Origin: Marinirhabdus gelatinilytica
GTDB lineage: Bacteria > Bacteroidota > Bacteroidia > Flavobacteriales > Flavobacteriaceae
Reading direction: 5' to 3'
Length of the DNA stretch: 64,000 nucleotides
Assembly (NCBI RefSeq): GCF_003353425.1
Contig: NZ_QRAO01000002.1
Location: 420,496-484,495, forward strand
The notes beneath the pieces are model-generated. The model was not told the origin of the DNA. It worked only from the letters and a program-made list of their open reading frames with translations, and searched no databases. The translations under genes were made by a program, and so were the position numbers. How positions within the stretch are numbered: position 1 is the stretch's first letter; each line of letters starts with the position of its first letter. Shown piece by piece: positions 44,320-53,189 of this stretch.

Positions 44320-44784
44320 ATGAAACTTTCACTCTCACTTCTTTTTTTCTGTTTTACCATTACAATACATGCACAAGCTACTTTTTCTGAAAAAGATGCA
44401 AAACAACTGGTTGAAACTTTTTTTGAAGGTTTCCACAAGGGCGATACTACCTTGATGCTAAGTGTCCTTGCAAAAGACGTAAGGCTGCAAACTGCTTCTG
44501 CCAACAAACAAGGTGTAGCGCAATTGAGCGATGCGAGTATCGATGGACTATTGACCGCCATTGCAAACCGTCCCGAAGACCAAAAATGGGAGGAGAAACT
44601 ATTGGGATATACCATACATAAGGATGGCAACTTGGCGCACGTTTGGACGCCGTATCAGTTTTGGTTCAACGGAAACTTTAGCCATTGTGGTGCCAATTCG
44701 TTTACCATCGCGAAGACCGAAGCTGGCTGGAGAATAATTCACCTAATAGATTCCCGAAGAAGAAATGGATGTTTGGAGAAATAA
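44320..44784 (+). CDS. secreted NTF2/SnoaL-like protein
   Basis: About 154 residues from ATG 44320, chosen because MKLSLSLLFFCFTITIHAQ is a signal peptide. It shows the NTF2-like pattern VETFFEGFHKGDTTLMLSVL, WTPYQFWFNGNFSHCGANSF and WRIIHLIDSRRRNGC. Function unknown; exported to the periplasm. It stands divergent to panB and before comM, with its own apparent transcription. Confidence 0.83.
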   Translation: MKLSLSLLFFCFTITIHAQATFSEKDAKQLVETFFEGFHKGDTTLMLSVLAKDVRLQTASANKQGVAQLSDASIDGLLTAIANRPEDQKWEEKLLGYTIHKDGNLAHVWTPYQFWFNGNFSHCGANSFTIAKTEAGWRIIHLIDSRRRNGCLEK

Positions 44785-44835
44785 AGTAGCATTCTCGAAA
44801 TTTTGCGAACTTCAATTCCTGTTATAATAATTTAG

Positions 44836-44843
44836 TATCTTCA
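44836..44843 (+). promoter_or_regulatory. near-consensus -7 box TATCTTCA of comM
   Basis: One change from TAnnTTTG, lying 33 bases before the chosen comM ATG. Confidence 0.3.
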
Positions 44844-44876
44844 CACTTTACTGCTCCCCTATAAATTTTGAGAACC

Positions 44877-46418
44877 ATGCTCACAAAAGTATATGGGAGT
44901 GCTGTGTTTGGGGTAGAGGCCACCACCATCACAGTAGAAGTAAACACAGATATTGGCGTAGGCTACCATCTAGTTGGATTACCGGACAACGCCATCAAGG
45001 AAAGTAATTACCGCATAGCCGCAGCACTACAGAACAACGGCTACAAAATCCCCGGGAAAAAGATAACCCTCAATATGGCTCCTGCCGATATGCGCAAGGA
45101 AGGTTCTGCGTACGACCTTACTTTGGCTATGGGTATTCTCGTCTCTACGGGGCAGATAAAGGAGCACCATCCGCTGGCAGAATATATCATTATGGGTGAG
45201 CTATCACTGGATGGTTCCCTACAACCCATTCGCGGTGCCTTGCCTATAGCCATAAATGCCAGGGAAGAAGGTTTCAAGGGCTTTATCCTTCCGCACCAAA
45301 ATGCCAAGGAAGCTGCTATTGTTGAAGGCTTGGAAGTGCATGGAGTTGCCAATATAAAGGAGGTTATCGATTTTTTTAATGCAGAAATTCCACTGGAAAC
45401 CATCCAAGTAGATATGGAAGCCGAATTTTATGAACACCTCCAAAATCCTGAATTCGATTTTAGCGATGTGAAAGGGCAGGAGAGCATTAAACGCTGTATG
45501 GAAATTGCTGCAGCGGGAGGTCACAATATCATTTTAATAGGCCCGCCAGGTAGCGGAAAGACCATGCTCGCCAAGCGATTGCCCAGTATTTTGCCACCAC
45601 TTAGTTTGTCCGAAGCATTGGAAACGACAAAAATCCATAGTGTTGCGGGTCGTACCAAAGAAAAAGGTGGAATCATGACCTCACGGCCGTTCCGTAGCCC
45701 TCATCACACCATTAGTGATGTCGCGCTTGTTGGCGGGGGGCAATACCCACAGCCCGGAGAGATTTCCCTGGCACATAACGGTGTGTTGTTTCTGGACGAG
45801 CTGCCAGAATTTAAACGTAGTGTACTGGAAGTTATGCGGCAACCCTTGGAAGATAGGGACGTAACCATATCCCGTGCACGCTTTACGGTAACCTATCCCA
45901 GTAGTTTTATGCTGGTGGCCAGTATGAACCCCAGCCCGGGTGGCTATTTTAATGATCCCGATGCGCCCGTAACATCTTCTCCCGCTGAGATGCAACGATA
46001 TTTGAGCAAGATTTCCGGTCCGTTGCTGGACAGGATAGATATCCATATTGAAGTAACCCCGGTTCCCTTTGATAAGTTGAGCGAGGACCGAAAAGGAGAG
46101 TCCAGCATCGTGATACGCGAACGGGTGACCAAAGCAAGGAAACTACAAACACAACGTTTTGCCGAATTTGAGAACATACACTATAACGCACAGATGGGCG
46201 TAAAGCAAATACGTCAATACTGTAAACTGGACGAGCCCTCATTACAATTACTGAAAACCGCCATGGAACGTCTCAACCTTTCTGCCAGGGCGTACGATCG
46301 TATTTTAAAGGTTTCAAGAACCATCGCCGATTTAGAGGCTTCGGAAGCCATCACGGGGATCCATATTTCAGAAGCGATACAGTATAGGAGCTTGGATAGG
46401 GATGGTTGGTTGGGGTAG
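44877..46418 (+). CDS. comM: YifB/ComM family Mg-chelatase-like AAA ATPase
   Basis: 513 residues from ATG 44877, giving MLTKVYGSAVFGVEA, the usual family start; the frame runs back three codons to a TTG. An N-terminal ChlI-like domain precedes the AAA domain with Walker A GPPGSGKTM, HHTISDVALVGGG and LDELPEFKRSVLEVMRQPLE. A C-terminal magnesium-chelatase-like segment follows. ComM helicase promotes branch migration during natural transformation in other bacteria; that role is inferred, not shown here. Confidence 0.9.
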   Translation: MLTKVYGSAVFGVEATTITVEVNTDIGVGYHLVGLPDNAIKESNYRIAAALQNNGYKIPGKKITLNMAPADMRKEGSAYDLTLAMGILVSTGQIKEHHPLAEYIIMGELSLDGSLQPIRGALPIAINAREEGFKGFILPHQNAKEAAIVEGLEVHGVANIKEVIDFFNAEIPLETIQVDMEAEFYEHLQNPEFDFSDVKGQESIKRCMEIAAAGGHNIILIGPPGSGKTMLAKRLPSILPPLSLSEALETTKIHSVAGRTKEKGGIMTSRPFRSPHHTISDVALVGGGQYPQPGEISLAHNGVLFLDELPEFKRSVLEVMRQPLEDRDVTISRARFTVTYPSSFMLVASMNPSPGGYFNDPDAPVTSSPAEMQRYLSKISGPLLDRIDIHIEVTPVPFDKLSEDRKGESSIVIRERVTKARKLQTQRFAEFENIHYNAQMGVKQIRQYCKLDEPSLQLLKTAMERLNLSARAYDRILKVSRTIADLEASEAITGIHISEAIQYRSLDRDGWLG

Positions 46419-46864
46419 CCTTTCTGTTTAGGTAGGTTTTTTACATTTTAATGATTAAATTGAAGTGCTATTCCACAGTATTTCAAAGATTAACACAAAA
46501 TTAACAAAGCACATTTCTTAATAAAACCCGCATTTTGACAGCAATAATTTCAGTTCATCTTCTTCAAAAATTATTGTTGTAAGATTTTTCTTTCTGTATA
46601 AAATTTATACACTTTGAGCCGCCAAAGCTTTGTGGAAGTGGTCATTATTTTTTGCAACTTTGAGTCGCTTTTGAAAGGATACGTTACCTTGAATTTTGAA
46701 AGTAACTAACAAAAAAAGATTGTTTTCGACAAATCAATAGGTCTTTAGTTCTAAAGATTTATTCTCTGATATTTTTTAAAACAGAATACTCCCTCCCCTA
46801 GACACGTGTGTCTTATAGGGATTTGAATGAAGTTTAAATATCAATAATTAAAAAATTAAAATTT
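46419..46864. other. long AT-rich leader region of the curlin gene
   Basis: 446 bases without a coding frame. It holds two CTTTGAG[C/T]CGC-like strings (near 46611 and 46659) and the inverted repeat at 46800-46813, and is otherwise AT-rich. No clear promoter box is identified. Confidence 0.6.
46800..46813. promoter_or_regulatory. 14-bp inverted repeat AGACAC-GT-GTGTCT, candidate operator
   Basis: A perfect 6+2+6 inverted repeat 51 bases upstream of the curlin ATG, in the position of a transcription-factor site. Confidence 0.4.
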
Positions 46865-48541
46865 ATGAAAAAAGTAATTTTTACTGCTACGGCATTATTA
46901 ACGGGCTCTCTCTTAATGGCCCAAATGAATGACAGTGATGTATCCCAACAGGGTAACGGCAACGATGCTACCGTTATACAAACTGGAACCACAAACGATT
47001 CAGATGTTTTACAAAGAGGTAATACAAACGAAGCGGATGTCACCCAAGATGGAACCAGTAATACAGCGGTGGTAAACCAGGGAAGTTCTTTAACTGCTTC
47101 GGCAAATGGTAACGATAACGAAGCTACCACTACCCAAACAGGAACAGGAAACACTGCAACTACCAACACCATTGGGAACAACAACACCGTTACACAAACC
47201 CAGGATGGAAACAACAACCTAGCAAATGCTGCACAGGGTAAAGTTGTACCTATCTTCGGAACCATTTTCCAAGTACAAAAGAGTAACAATAATGAGATTG
47301 ACCAAAACCAGGACGGTAATAACAACAATGCTCAAGGAACACAAGGAAGTGGAGCAGCTGGAAACAACTTGATAGATCAAGATCAGTTCGGAGATTTCAA
47401 CCTTGCTGAAGGTATCCAAGATTCTGGAGCGTCCAACAATACCATAAACCAGTTACAGACCGGAAACGACAATACTGCTTACGGTAAGCAAGGTTCTGGT
47501 GGAGGTATCAACACCTTTAACAACTTGATAGACCAACAGCAAACAGGTAATAATAACAATGCAGAAGGTCGCCAACTCATCACTACTTCAAACTCTACCA
47601 TTTTACAAACACAAAATGGCGATGCAAACACTGCAGTAGCCCGTCAACAAGGTGATAATAATAATGCTACACAAGACCAGTTGGGAAATAACAACACGGC
47701 AAATAGCAACCAGGACGGAACGTTTGCAGGGACAAGTTTCGATAACTTTGTTACACAAACACAAACAGGAAACTTTAATGCTGCAACGGTTCACCAAAGA
47801 GGAGCGATGAACAATTCTACCGAAACGCAATTGGGAGACGCTAACATGAGCGATTCAATGCAGTTTGGAAATGGAAACGATAATGATGTTTCCCAAGACG
47901 GAGATGAAAACGAAAGCCTTGTTTCTCAAACTGGAGACAGCAACGTTGCATCTATTGAGCAAATAGGTAATCTTAACGAATCTACGATGAACCAAATGGG
48001 GAATCTTAACCAAGGGTTTTTAACACAAACAGGTGATGAAAACAGAGCTTCTTTAGGACAAACAGGGAATAGCCATTTATCGATTGTTAACCAGACCGGA
48101 TTCAAGAACAGAGCTACAACCAACCAAGGTGGTGGTGACTTTCACGAAAGTTACGTAGACCAGATTGGTGATATGAACAGAAGCTTGGTGCGCCAGCGTG
48201 CTGGTAGCGGAAACTTCTCTACTGTTTTGCAGGATGGAAACGAAAACGAAAGTGAAGTTAGGCAGAATGGAAACGACCACGATTCTTCTGTTTCTCAAAC
48301 AGGGAACTTAAATGTTAGCGATGTTATCCAATTTGGAGGTGATATGAACACCAGTTCAGTAACTCAAAACGGTAACAGCAATAGTTCAGATGTTGACCAA
48401 AATGGAGATGCGCACATGAGTACAGTAAACCAAATGGGCGACGGAAACATGAGTACCGTAGCACAAAACGGTAACAATCATATTAGTACGGTAACTCAAA
48501 ACGGAAACAATAACATGTCTTCTGTTACGCAGAACAACTAA
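46865..48541 (+). CDS. giant curlin-repeat (CsgA-like) secreted protein
   Basis: 558 residues with a signal peptide (MKKVIFTATALLTGSLLMAQ). Nearly all the rest is curlin-type repeats. In the C-terminal half (from about residue 330) exact 11-residue units Q-x-G-x2-[NH]-x-S-x-V-x follow one another (QNGNNHISTVT), with three 12-residue units; the N-terminal half alternates units with longer inserts. There are about 45 units against five in E. coli CsgA (about 150 residues). Expected product: an amyloid fibre subunit. No csgG, csgE, csgF or csgB-like gene is adjacent. A terminator follows. Confidence 0.9.
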   Translation: MKKVIFTATALLTGSLLMAQMNDSDVSQQGNGNDATVIQTGTTNDSDVLQRGNTNEADVTQDGTSNTAVVNQGSSLTASANGNDNEATTTQTGTGNTATTNTIGNNNTVTQTQDGNNNLANAAQGKVVPIFGTIFQVQKSNNNEIDQNQDGNNNNAQGTQGSGAAGNNLIDQDQFGDFNLAEGIQDSGASNNTINQLQTGNDNTAYGKQGSGGGINTFNNLIDQQQTGNNNNAEGRQLITTSNSTILQTQNGDANTAVARQQGDNNNATQDQLGNNNTANSNQDGTFAGTSFDNFVTQTQTGNFNAATVHQRGAMNNSTETQLGDANMSDSMQFGNGNDNDVSQDGDENESLVSQTGDSNVASIEQIGNLNESTMNQMGNLNQGFLTQTGDENRASLGQTGNSHLSIVNQTGFKNRATTNQGGGDFHESYVDQIGDMNRSLVRQRAGSGNFSTVLQDGNENESEVRQNGNDHDSSVSQTGNLNVSDVIQFGGDMNTSSVTQNGNSNSSDVDQNGDAHMSTVNQMGDGNMSTVAQNGNNHISTVTQNGNNNMSSVTQNN

Positions 48542-48564
48542 TATTGAAATTAAGCTGAAAAAGC

Positions 48565-48597
48565 AAAGGTCCTCATTTCGAGGGCCTTTTTTTGTGG
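48565..48597 (+). terminator. Rho-independent terminator of the curlin gene
   Basis: A 10-bp stem (AAAGGTCCTC with GAGGGCCTTT) with a five-base loop is followed by a T run, 24 bases after the stop. Confidence 0.85.
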
Positions 48598-48705
48598 GTG
48601 AAATCCCAACATTTATGTAAAGTCGCTACCATATCTTTCTTTATATGGAGGTTAGGACAATTCCGCTTTTAACACCACTTTAACAATTAGGGTTTATGGT
48701 GGTTG

Positions 48706-48713
48706 TATCTTTG
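48706..48713 (+). promoter_or_regulatory. -7 promoter box TATCTTTG of the M16 peptidase gene
   Basis: Matches TAnnTTTG; it supports a start at 48742 because the in-frame ATG at 48703 would lie upstream of it. Confidence 0.6.
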
Positions 48714-48741
48714 GATTCCAATCACATACAATCAAACAACA

Positions 48742-51615
48742 ATGACATTCAACAACATGTACAAAGCCTCATTTGCATTACTTTTTGCAATGAGCCTCAG
48801 CTTTGTTTCTTGCGATAAAAAAGCAGAAGAAACAGCAGCGACCGAAGACACCAACTTTTCAATAGATTTTGAAAAATACGAACTAGAGAATGGTCTGGAC
48901 GTAATTCTTCATCAGGACAAGAGCGACCCAATTGTTTCCGTAGCCATCCAATACGGCGTGGGCTCCAACCGCGAAAAGGCAGGCCGTACAGGGTTTGCCC
49001 ATCTATTTGAGCACATGCTTTTCCAAGAGTCCGAAAACGTACCACAGGACCAGTTCTTCAAAAAAATCCAGGATGCCGGTGGTACCTTGAACGGGGGAAC
49101 ATGGAAAGACGGCACCGTATATTACGAAATTGTACCTGCCAACGCACTGGAAAAAGTATTGTGGATGGAGAGCGACCGTATGGGCTTTTTTATCAACACC
49201 GTAACCGAATCTGCCTTTGCCAACCAGCAGGAAGTAGTACAGAACGAAAAGCGCCAGCGTGTGGACAACAACCCGTATGGCCACACCAACTGGGTATTGG
49301 ACAAAAATATTTACCCAGAAGACCACCCGTATAACTGGCAGGTAATTGGCGAGTTGGAAGACTTGCAAAATGCTACCGTGGACGACGTTCGCGAATTTTA
49401 CGACCGTTTCTATGGACCCAACAATGCCACTTTGGTATTGGCTGGGGATTTTGAAAAAGACGATGCCAAAAAGATGATCGAGAAATACTTCGGAGAAATT
49501 AAAAAACGCCAAGAAGTAGCTAAGATGGAGCCTCGCCCCGTGACTATAGACGAAACAAAACGACTGTACCACGAAGATAACTTTGCAACAGCACCACAGT
49601 TGCATATGGTGTGGCCCACCGTTCAACAGTACACAGACGATGCGTATGCCTTGGATTTTCTAGCTGAAATTTTATCCAGTGGAAAAAAAGCACCTTTGTA
49701 CAAGGTTTTGGTAAAAGATAAAGAACTTACTTCCAGGACCACAGCTTACAGCAATTCACAGGAATTGGCAGGAGAATTCCATATTATAATCACTGCAAAC
49801 GACGGTGTGGATCTGGACGAAGTTGAAAAAGGCATACAGGAAGCTTTCACACTTTTTGAAACCGAAGGCGTTACAGAACGTGACGTAGAACGCATAAAAG
49901 CAGGCCTTGAAACCCAGTTTTATAATGGCATAAGCAGTGTATTGAGCAAATCCTTCCAGTTGGCAAGTTATAATACCTTTGCTGGTGATCCTGGGTATAT
50001 TGAAAAGGACATTGAGAACATAAAGAGTGTGACCAAGGAGGAGGTAATGGCAGCTTACAACAAGTATATCAAGGGAAAACCCTTTGTGTTGACCAGTTTC
50101 GTGCCCAAGGGCCAAGTGGAACTCATTGCTGAAAATTCAGAAAAAGCCCAAGTGGTAGAAGAAGAGATCAAGGAAAATGTAGAAACAGTAGTCGAAGATA
50201 AAGATGTAGAGATTGCCAAAACTCCTTCAGCATTCGATAGAAGCGTAGAGCCCGAGGCAGGGGAGAGCCCAAGCCTGAATATTCCTGATAGCTGGAACGC
50301 AGCACTTGCTAACGGAATGGAAGTCTACGGAATTGAACAAAATGAAATCCCAACCGTAAATTTCAGCTTGGTGATTGAAGGCGGCCACCTCTTGGACGAC
50401 AAGAACAAAAACGGGGTTGCCAACCTAATGACCGATATCATGATGGAAGGTACCGCAAACAAGACCCCCGAAGAATTAGAGGAAGCAATCGAGTTGTTGG
50501 GCGCTTCCATAAACATGTATACCACTCGTGAAAGTATCGTGATTCGTGGGAATACCTTAACGCGTAATTTCGATAAAACAATGGATTTGGTTGAAGAAAT
50601 ACTCCTTCAACCCCGTTGGGACGAAGAAGAATTTGCTCGCATCAAGACGGCAACCATCAACCAGATAAAGCGAAGCGATGCCAACCCTAATGTAGTGGCA
50701 AGAAATGTATACAACAAAGTACTGTACGGGGAAGATCATATTTTCAGTCACCCTACGATAGGTTCTGAGGAGTCGGTCAACGACATCACGATTGCAGATT
50801 TAAAAGAATTTTACAATCAAAACTTCTCACCATCCATATCACGTTTCCACGTGGTTGGTAAGATCGATAAAGCTACTGCCCTCAATAGTTTAAAGGATTT
50901 AGAAGAAAAGTGGGAAGCCAAGGAAGTAACCATTCCGGAATACCCAATTGCCGATGCTCGTGATAAGGCGAGCCTATATTTTGTAGATATCCCCACTGCA
51001 AAACAATCCGTAATCAACATTGGGTACATCGCCCTGCCACGAACCGATACCGATTTTTACCCTGCAGAGGTGATGAACTACAAATTAGGTGGCTCTTTCA
51101 GTGGAAATGTAAACCTTGTGTTGCGTGAGGAAAAAGGATACACCTACGGTGCACGAACCAATTTTAGCGGCAGCAAGATCCCAGGTACGTTTACGGCTTC
51201 TTCCAGCGTACGCACCAACACCACTGGAGAGAGTGTACAGATTTTTAAGGACCAGATTGCCAAGTATAAGGAAGGTATTTCGCCAGAAGACCTCGAATTT
51301 ACCAAAAATGCGATGATAAAGAGTAACGCCCGCCGTTTCGAGACACAGTTCTCACTCTTGGGAATGTTACAGGAAATGAGCAGTTACGATCTGGACCCCA
51401 ACTATATTGAAAGTGAAGAGGACATCATAAAGAATATGACCTTGGAACAACACAAACAGTTGGCCAATAAATATCTCGACGAATCCAAAATGGCCTATTT
51501 GGTAGTGGGCGATGCGGCAACACAGTTCAACCAATTTAAGGACATGGGCTTCGATGAAGTAAAACTGCTCAACAAAGAAGGCGAAGAAGTGGAACTGGAA
51601 GAGGTGATGCAATAA
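48742..51615 (+). CDS. M16 family zinc metallopeptidase lipoprotein (two fused domains)
   Basis: About 957 residues. MTFNNMYKASFALLFAMSLS ends in a lipobox with Cys24, so it is an exported lipoprotein. Inverted zinc motif HxxEH is at 87-91 (FAHLFEHMLF), with the usual Glu further on (EVVQNEKRQRV). A second M16-like half follows (about 520-950) lacking the zinc motif, as is normal for the partner half. It probably cleaves small peptides in the periplasm. The start follows from the promoter box at 48706. Next gene is 260 bases on. Confidence 0.93.
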   Translation: MTFNNMYKASFALLFAMSLSFVSCDKKAEETAATEDTNFSIDFEKYELENGLDVILHQDKSDPIVSVAIQYGVGSNREKAGRTGFAHLFEHMLFQESENVPQDQFFKKIQDAGGTLNGGTWKDGTVYYEIVPANALEKVLWMESDRMGFFINTVTESAFANQQEVVQNEKRQRVDNNPYGHTNWVLDKNIYPEDHPYNWQVIGELEDLQNATVDDVREFYDRFYGPNNATLVLAGDFEKDDAKKMIEKYFGEIKKRQEVAKMEPRPVTIDETKRLYHEDNFATAPQLHMVWPTVQQYTDDAYALDFLAEILSSGKKAPLYKVLVKDKELTSRTTAYSNSQELAGEFHIIITANDGVDLDEVEKGIQEAFTLFETEGVTERDVERIKAGLETQFYNGISSVLSKSFQLASYNTFAGDPGYIEKDIENIKSVTKEEVMAAYNKYIKGKPFVLTSFVPKGQVELIAENSEKAQVVEEEIKENVETVVEDKDVEIAKTPSAFDRSVEPEAGESPSLNIPDSWNAALANGMEVYGIEQNEIPTVNFSLVIEGGHLLDDKNKNGVANLMTDIMMEGTANKTPEELEEAIELLGASINMYTTRESIVIRGNTLTRNFDKTMDLVEEILLQPRWDEEEFARIKTATINQIKRSDANPNVVARNVYNKVLYGEDHIFSHPTIGSEESVNDITIADLKEFYNQNFSPSISRFHVVGKIDKATALNSLKDLEEKWEAKEVTIPEYPIADARDKASLYFVDIPTAKQSVINIGYIALPRTDTDFYPAEVMNYKLGGSFSGNVNLVLREEKGYTYGARTNFSGSKIPGTFTASSSVRTNTTGESVQIFKDQIAKYKEGISPEDLEFTKNAMIKSNARRFETQFSLLGMLQEMSSYDLDPNYIESEEDIIKNMTLEQHKQLANKYLDESKMAYLVVGDAATQFNQFKDMGFDEVKLLNKEGEEVELEEVMQ

Positions 51616-51658
51616 CCATCCCTTTTCCTCCCGAAACGCTAGTAAGTTGAAATCCTTT

Positions 51659-51686
51659 GTCATCCCGAAGCATAGCGAGGGATCTC
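51659..51686. repeat. intergenic repeat of the GTCATCCCGAAG...GAGGGATCTC type
   Basis: A 28-base string of the dispersed intergenic class that I know from many bacterial genomes, here just before a terminator. It should occur in other loci of this genome. Confidence 0.45.
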
Positions 51687-51718
51687 ACTTGCTAAGAATA
51701 AAAAAGATTAAACCCAAA

Positions 51719-51748
51719 GGGACACCAAAACACGGTGTCCCTTTTTTT
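51719..51748 (+). terminator. Rho-independent terminator of the M16 gene
   Basis: A perfect 8-bp stem (GGGACACC/GGTGTCCC) with a seven-base loop and seven T, 103 bases after the M16 stop. Confidence 0.85.
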
Positions 51749-51874
51749 ATTCCCGCAAACCAAGTCCCATCAAGTACTTCGGTTTGGCGTGGTGAAGCGA
51801 CAAAGCGAAGTGTATCTAGAAGCTTCTCAAAAGAATTCAATACCTTTAAAAACCGAAACCAAAACCATTCAATT

Positions 51875-53005
51875 GTGAAAAAATTAGCGTTATTGTTTGT
51901 CCTCATCCTTACCATCCCAAGTTGTAACAATACTGAAACAAAAGAAGAGAATACTTGGGTTGAAGAGGAGAAACCTTTAGCAGTACAAGAGGTGCCAAGC
52001 CCTGTATTTACGATTGCTGAAGCCAATAAACTCCTCGAATTACCCCTGCATTGTGTCACCACCGAATACCCAAATAAACTCGGGCAGGTCATTGGTGGAG
52101 ACAGCGACCTAAAACCCCCAAGGGAGTTGCATCCCACGTTTTATGGGTGTTTCGATTGGCACAGTGCCGTACACGGGTATTGGTCTATGGTAACGCTTTT
52201 AAAAGAATTCCCCGAACTGGATAAAGCTGAAGAAGTACGCCAAATCCTTCAGCAGAACCTCACCAAGGAAAATATTGAAAAGGAGGTAGTGTACTTTCAG
52301 CAAAAATTGAACACCTCCTACGAGCGTACCTACGGTTGGGCGTGGTTGTTAAAATTGGCCGAAGCCCTGCATACCTGGGAAGATCCATTGGCGCGGGAAT
52401 TGGAAGGAAATCTGCAGCCCTTAACCAACTTGATTGCCGAACGCTACATCGAGTTTCTCCCAAAACTGGTGTACCCCATTCGTGTGGGAGAGCATACCAA
52501 CACTGCCTTCGGGCTCACTTTTGCGTACGATTATGCCGAAACGGTAGCCCATGAAATCTTAAAAAGTACAATCGAAAATAGAGCGAGGGATTTTTACAGT
52601 TCAGATACCAATTGCCCTCTGGGTTGGGAACCCAGCGGCTACGATTTCTTGTCCCCCTGCCTTGAGGAAATAGACATTATGCGTCGCGTGTTGCCCCAAG
52701 AGGAATTTCTATCGTGGGCAAAAGAGTTTATGCCAAACCTCAACGATGGTAATTTTCAATTGGAGCCCGGCAAGGTAAGCGATCGTACCGATGGAAAATT
52801 AGTCCATCTGGATGGGCTTAATTTCAGTAGGGCCTGGGTGCTGTACGGGCTGGCCAACCAGTATCCAGAATTTAACCATTTAAAGAATGTGGCCAATGCC
52901 CATGTAGCCTATTCCTACCCAAATTTAGTGGGAGATAGCTATGAAGGCGGTCATTGGTTGGGAAGTTTTGCGATTTATGCGCTAACGCAGTATGAAGAAA
53001 AATAA
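51875..53005 (+). CDS. DUF2891 family lipoprotein
   Basis: About 376 residues from GTG 51875, giving VKKLALLFVLILTIPSC with a lipobox Cys near residue 17. The longer frame from 51647 runs through a terminator and a dispersed repeat and is not coding. The domain shows ELHPTFYGCFDWHSAVHGYW, WLLKLAEALHTWEDP and DFLSPCLEEIDIMRRVLP, alpha/alpha-barrel-like. The family is common in Bacteroidota; no enzyme activity is known. Confidence 0.85.
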   Translation: MKKLALLFVLILTIPSCNNTETKEENTWVEEEKPLAVQEVPSPVFTIAEANKLLELPLHCVTTEYPNKLGQVIGGDSDLKPPRELHPTFYGCFDWHSAVHGYWSMVTLLKEFPELDKAEEVRQILQQNLTKENIEKEVVYFQQKLNTSYERTYGWAWLLKLAEALHTWEDPLARELEGNLQPLTNLIAERYIEFLPKLVYPIRVGEHTNTAFGLTFAYDYAETVAHEILKSTIENRARDFYSSDTNCPLGWEPSGYDFLSPCLEEIDIMRRVLPQEEFLSWAKEFMPNLNDGNFQLEPGKVSDRTDGKLVHLDGLNFSRAWVLYGLANQYPEFNHLKNVANAHVAYSYPNLVGDSYEGGHWLGSFAIYALTQYEEK

Positions 53006-53014
53006 GGAAAAATT

Positions 53015-53032
53015 CGTCACTTCGAGTGGTTC
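53015..53032. repeat. intergenic string of the CGTCACTTCGAGTG type
   Basis: An 18-base string of a dispersed class known from Flavobacteria genomes; a single copy here. It is followed by a loose inverted repeat (ATTTTTAAA / TTTTAAAAAT). Confidence 0.3.
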
Positions 53033-53189
53033 TACATTGAGCCATTCGCGAAATTTAAAATTGTATGGAGAATCGTACTACTAATGTAAACCTCTCGTCA
53101 CACATTTTTAAATCGTCCTTTTGCGGTCGTTTTAAAAATTCACTCGAGGAGACAACGGATGTAAGCTAATTATATTTATTAAAAATATA

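Larger units (their letters stand above)
51616..51874. other. intergenic region with a dispersed string and a terminator
   Basis: Contains the string at 51659-51686, the terminator at 51719-51748, and a low-complexity stretch before the DUF2891 start. The long frame that begins at 51647 runs through this and is not coding. Confidence 0.65.

Noticed and set aside
46865-48541. Simple DNA repeat or low-complexity artefact
   Set aside because: The repetition is at protein level with codon variation, a signal peptide and a terminator; it is a real curlin-type gene.
51647-51874. N-terminal extension of the DUF2891 protein
   Set aside because: It spans a Rho-independent terminator and a dispersed intergenic string, and a signal peptide starts at 51875.
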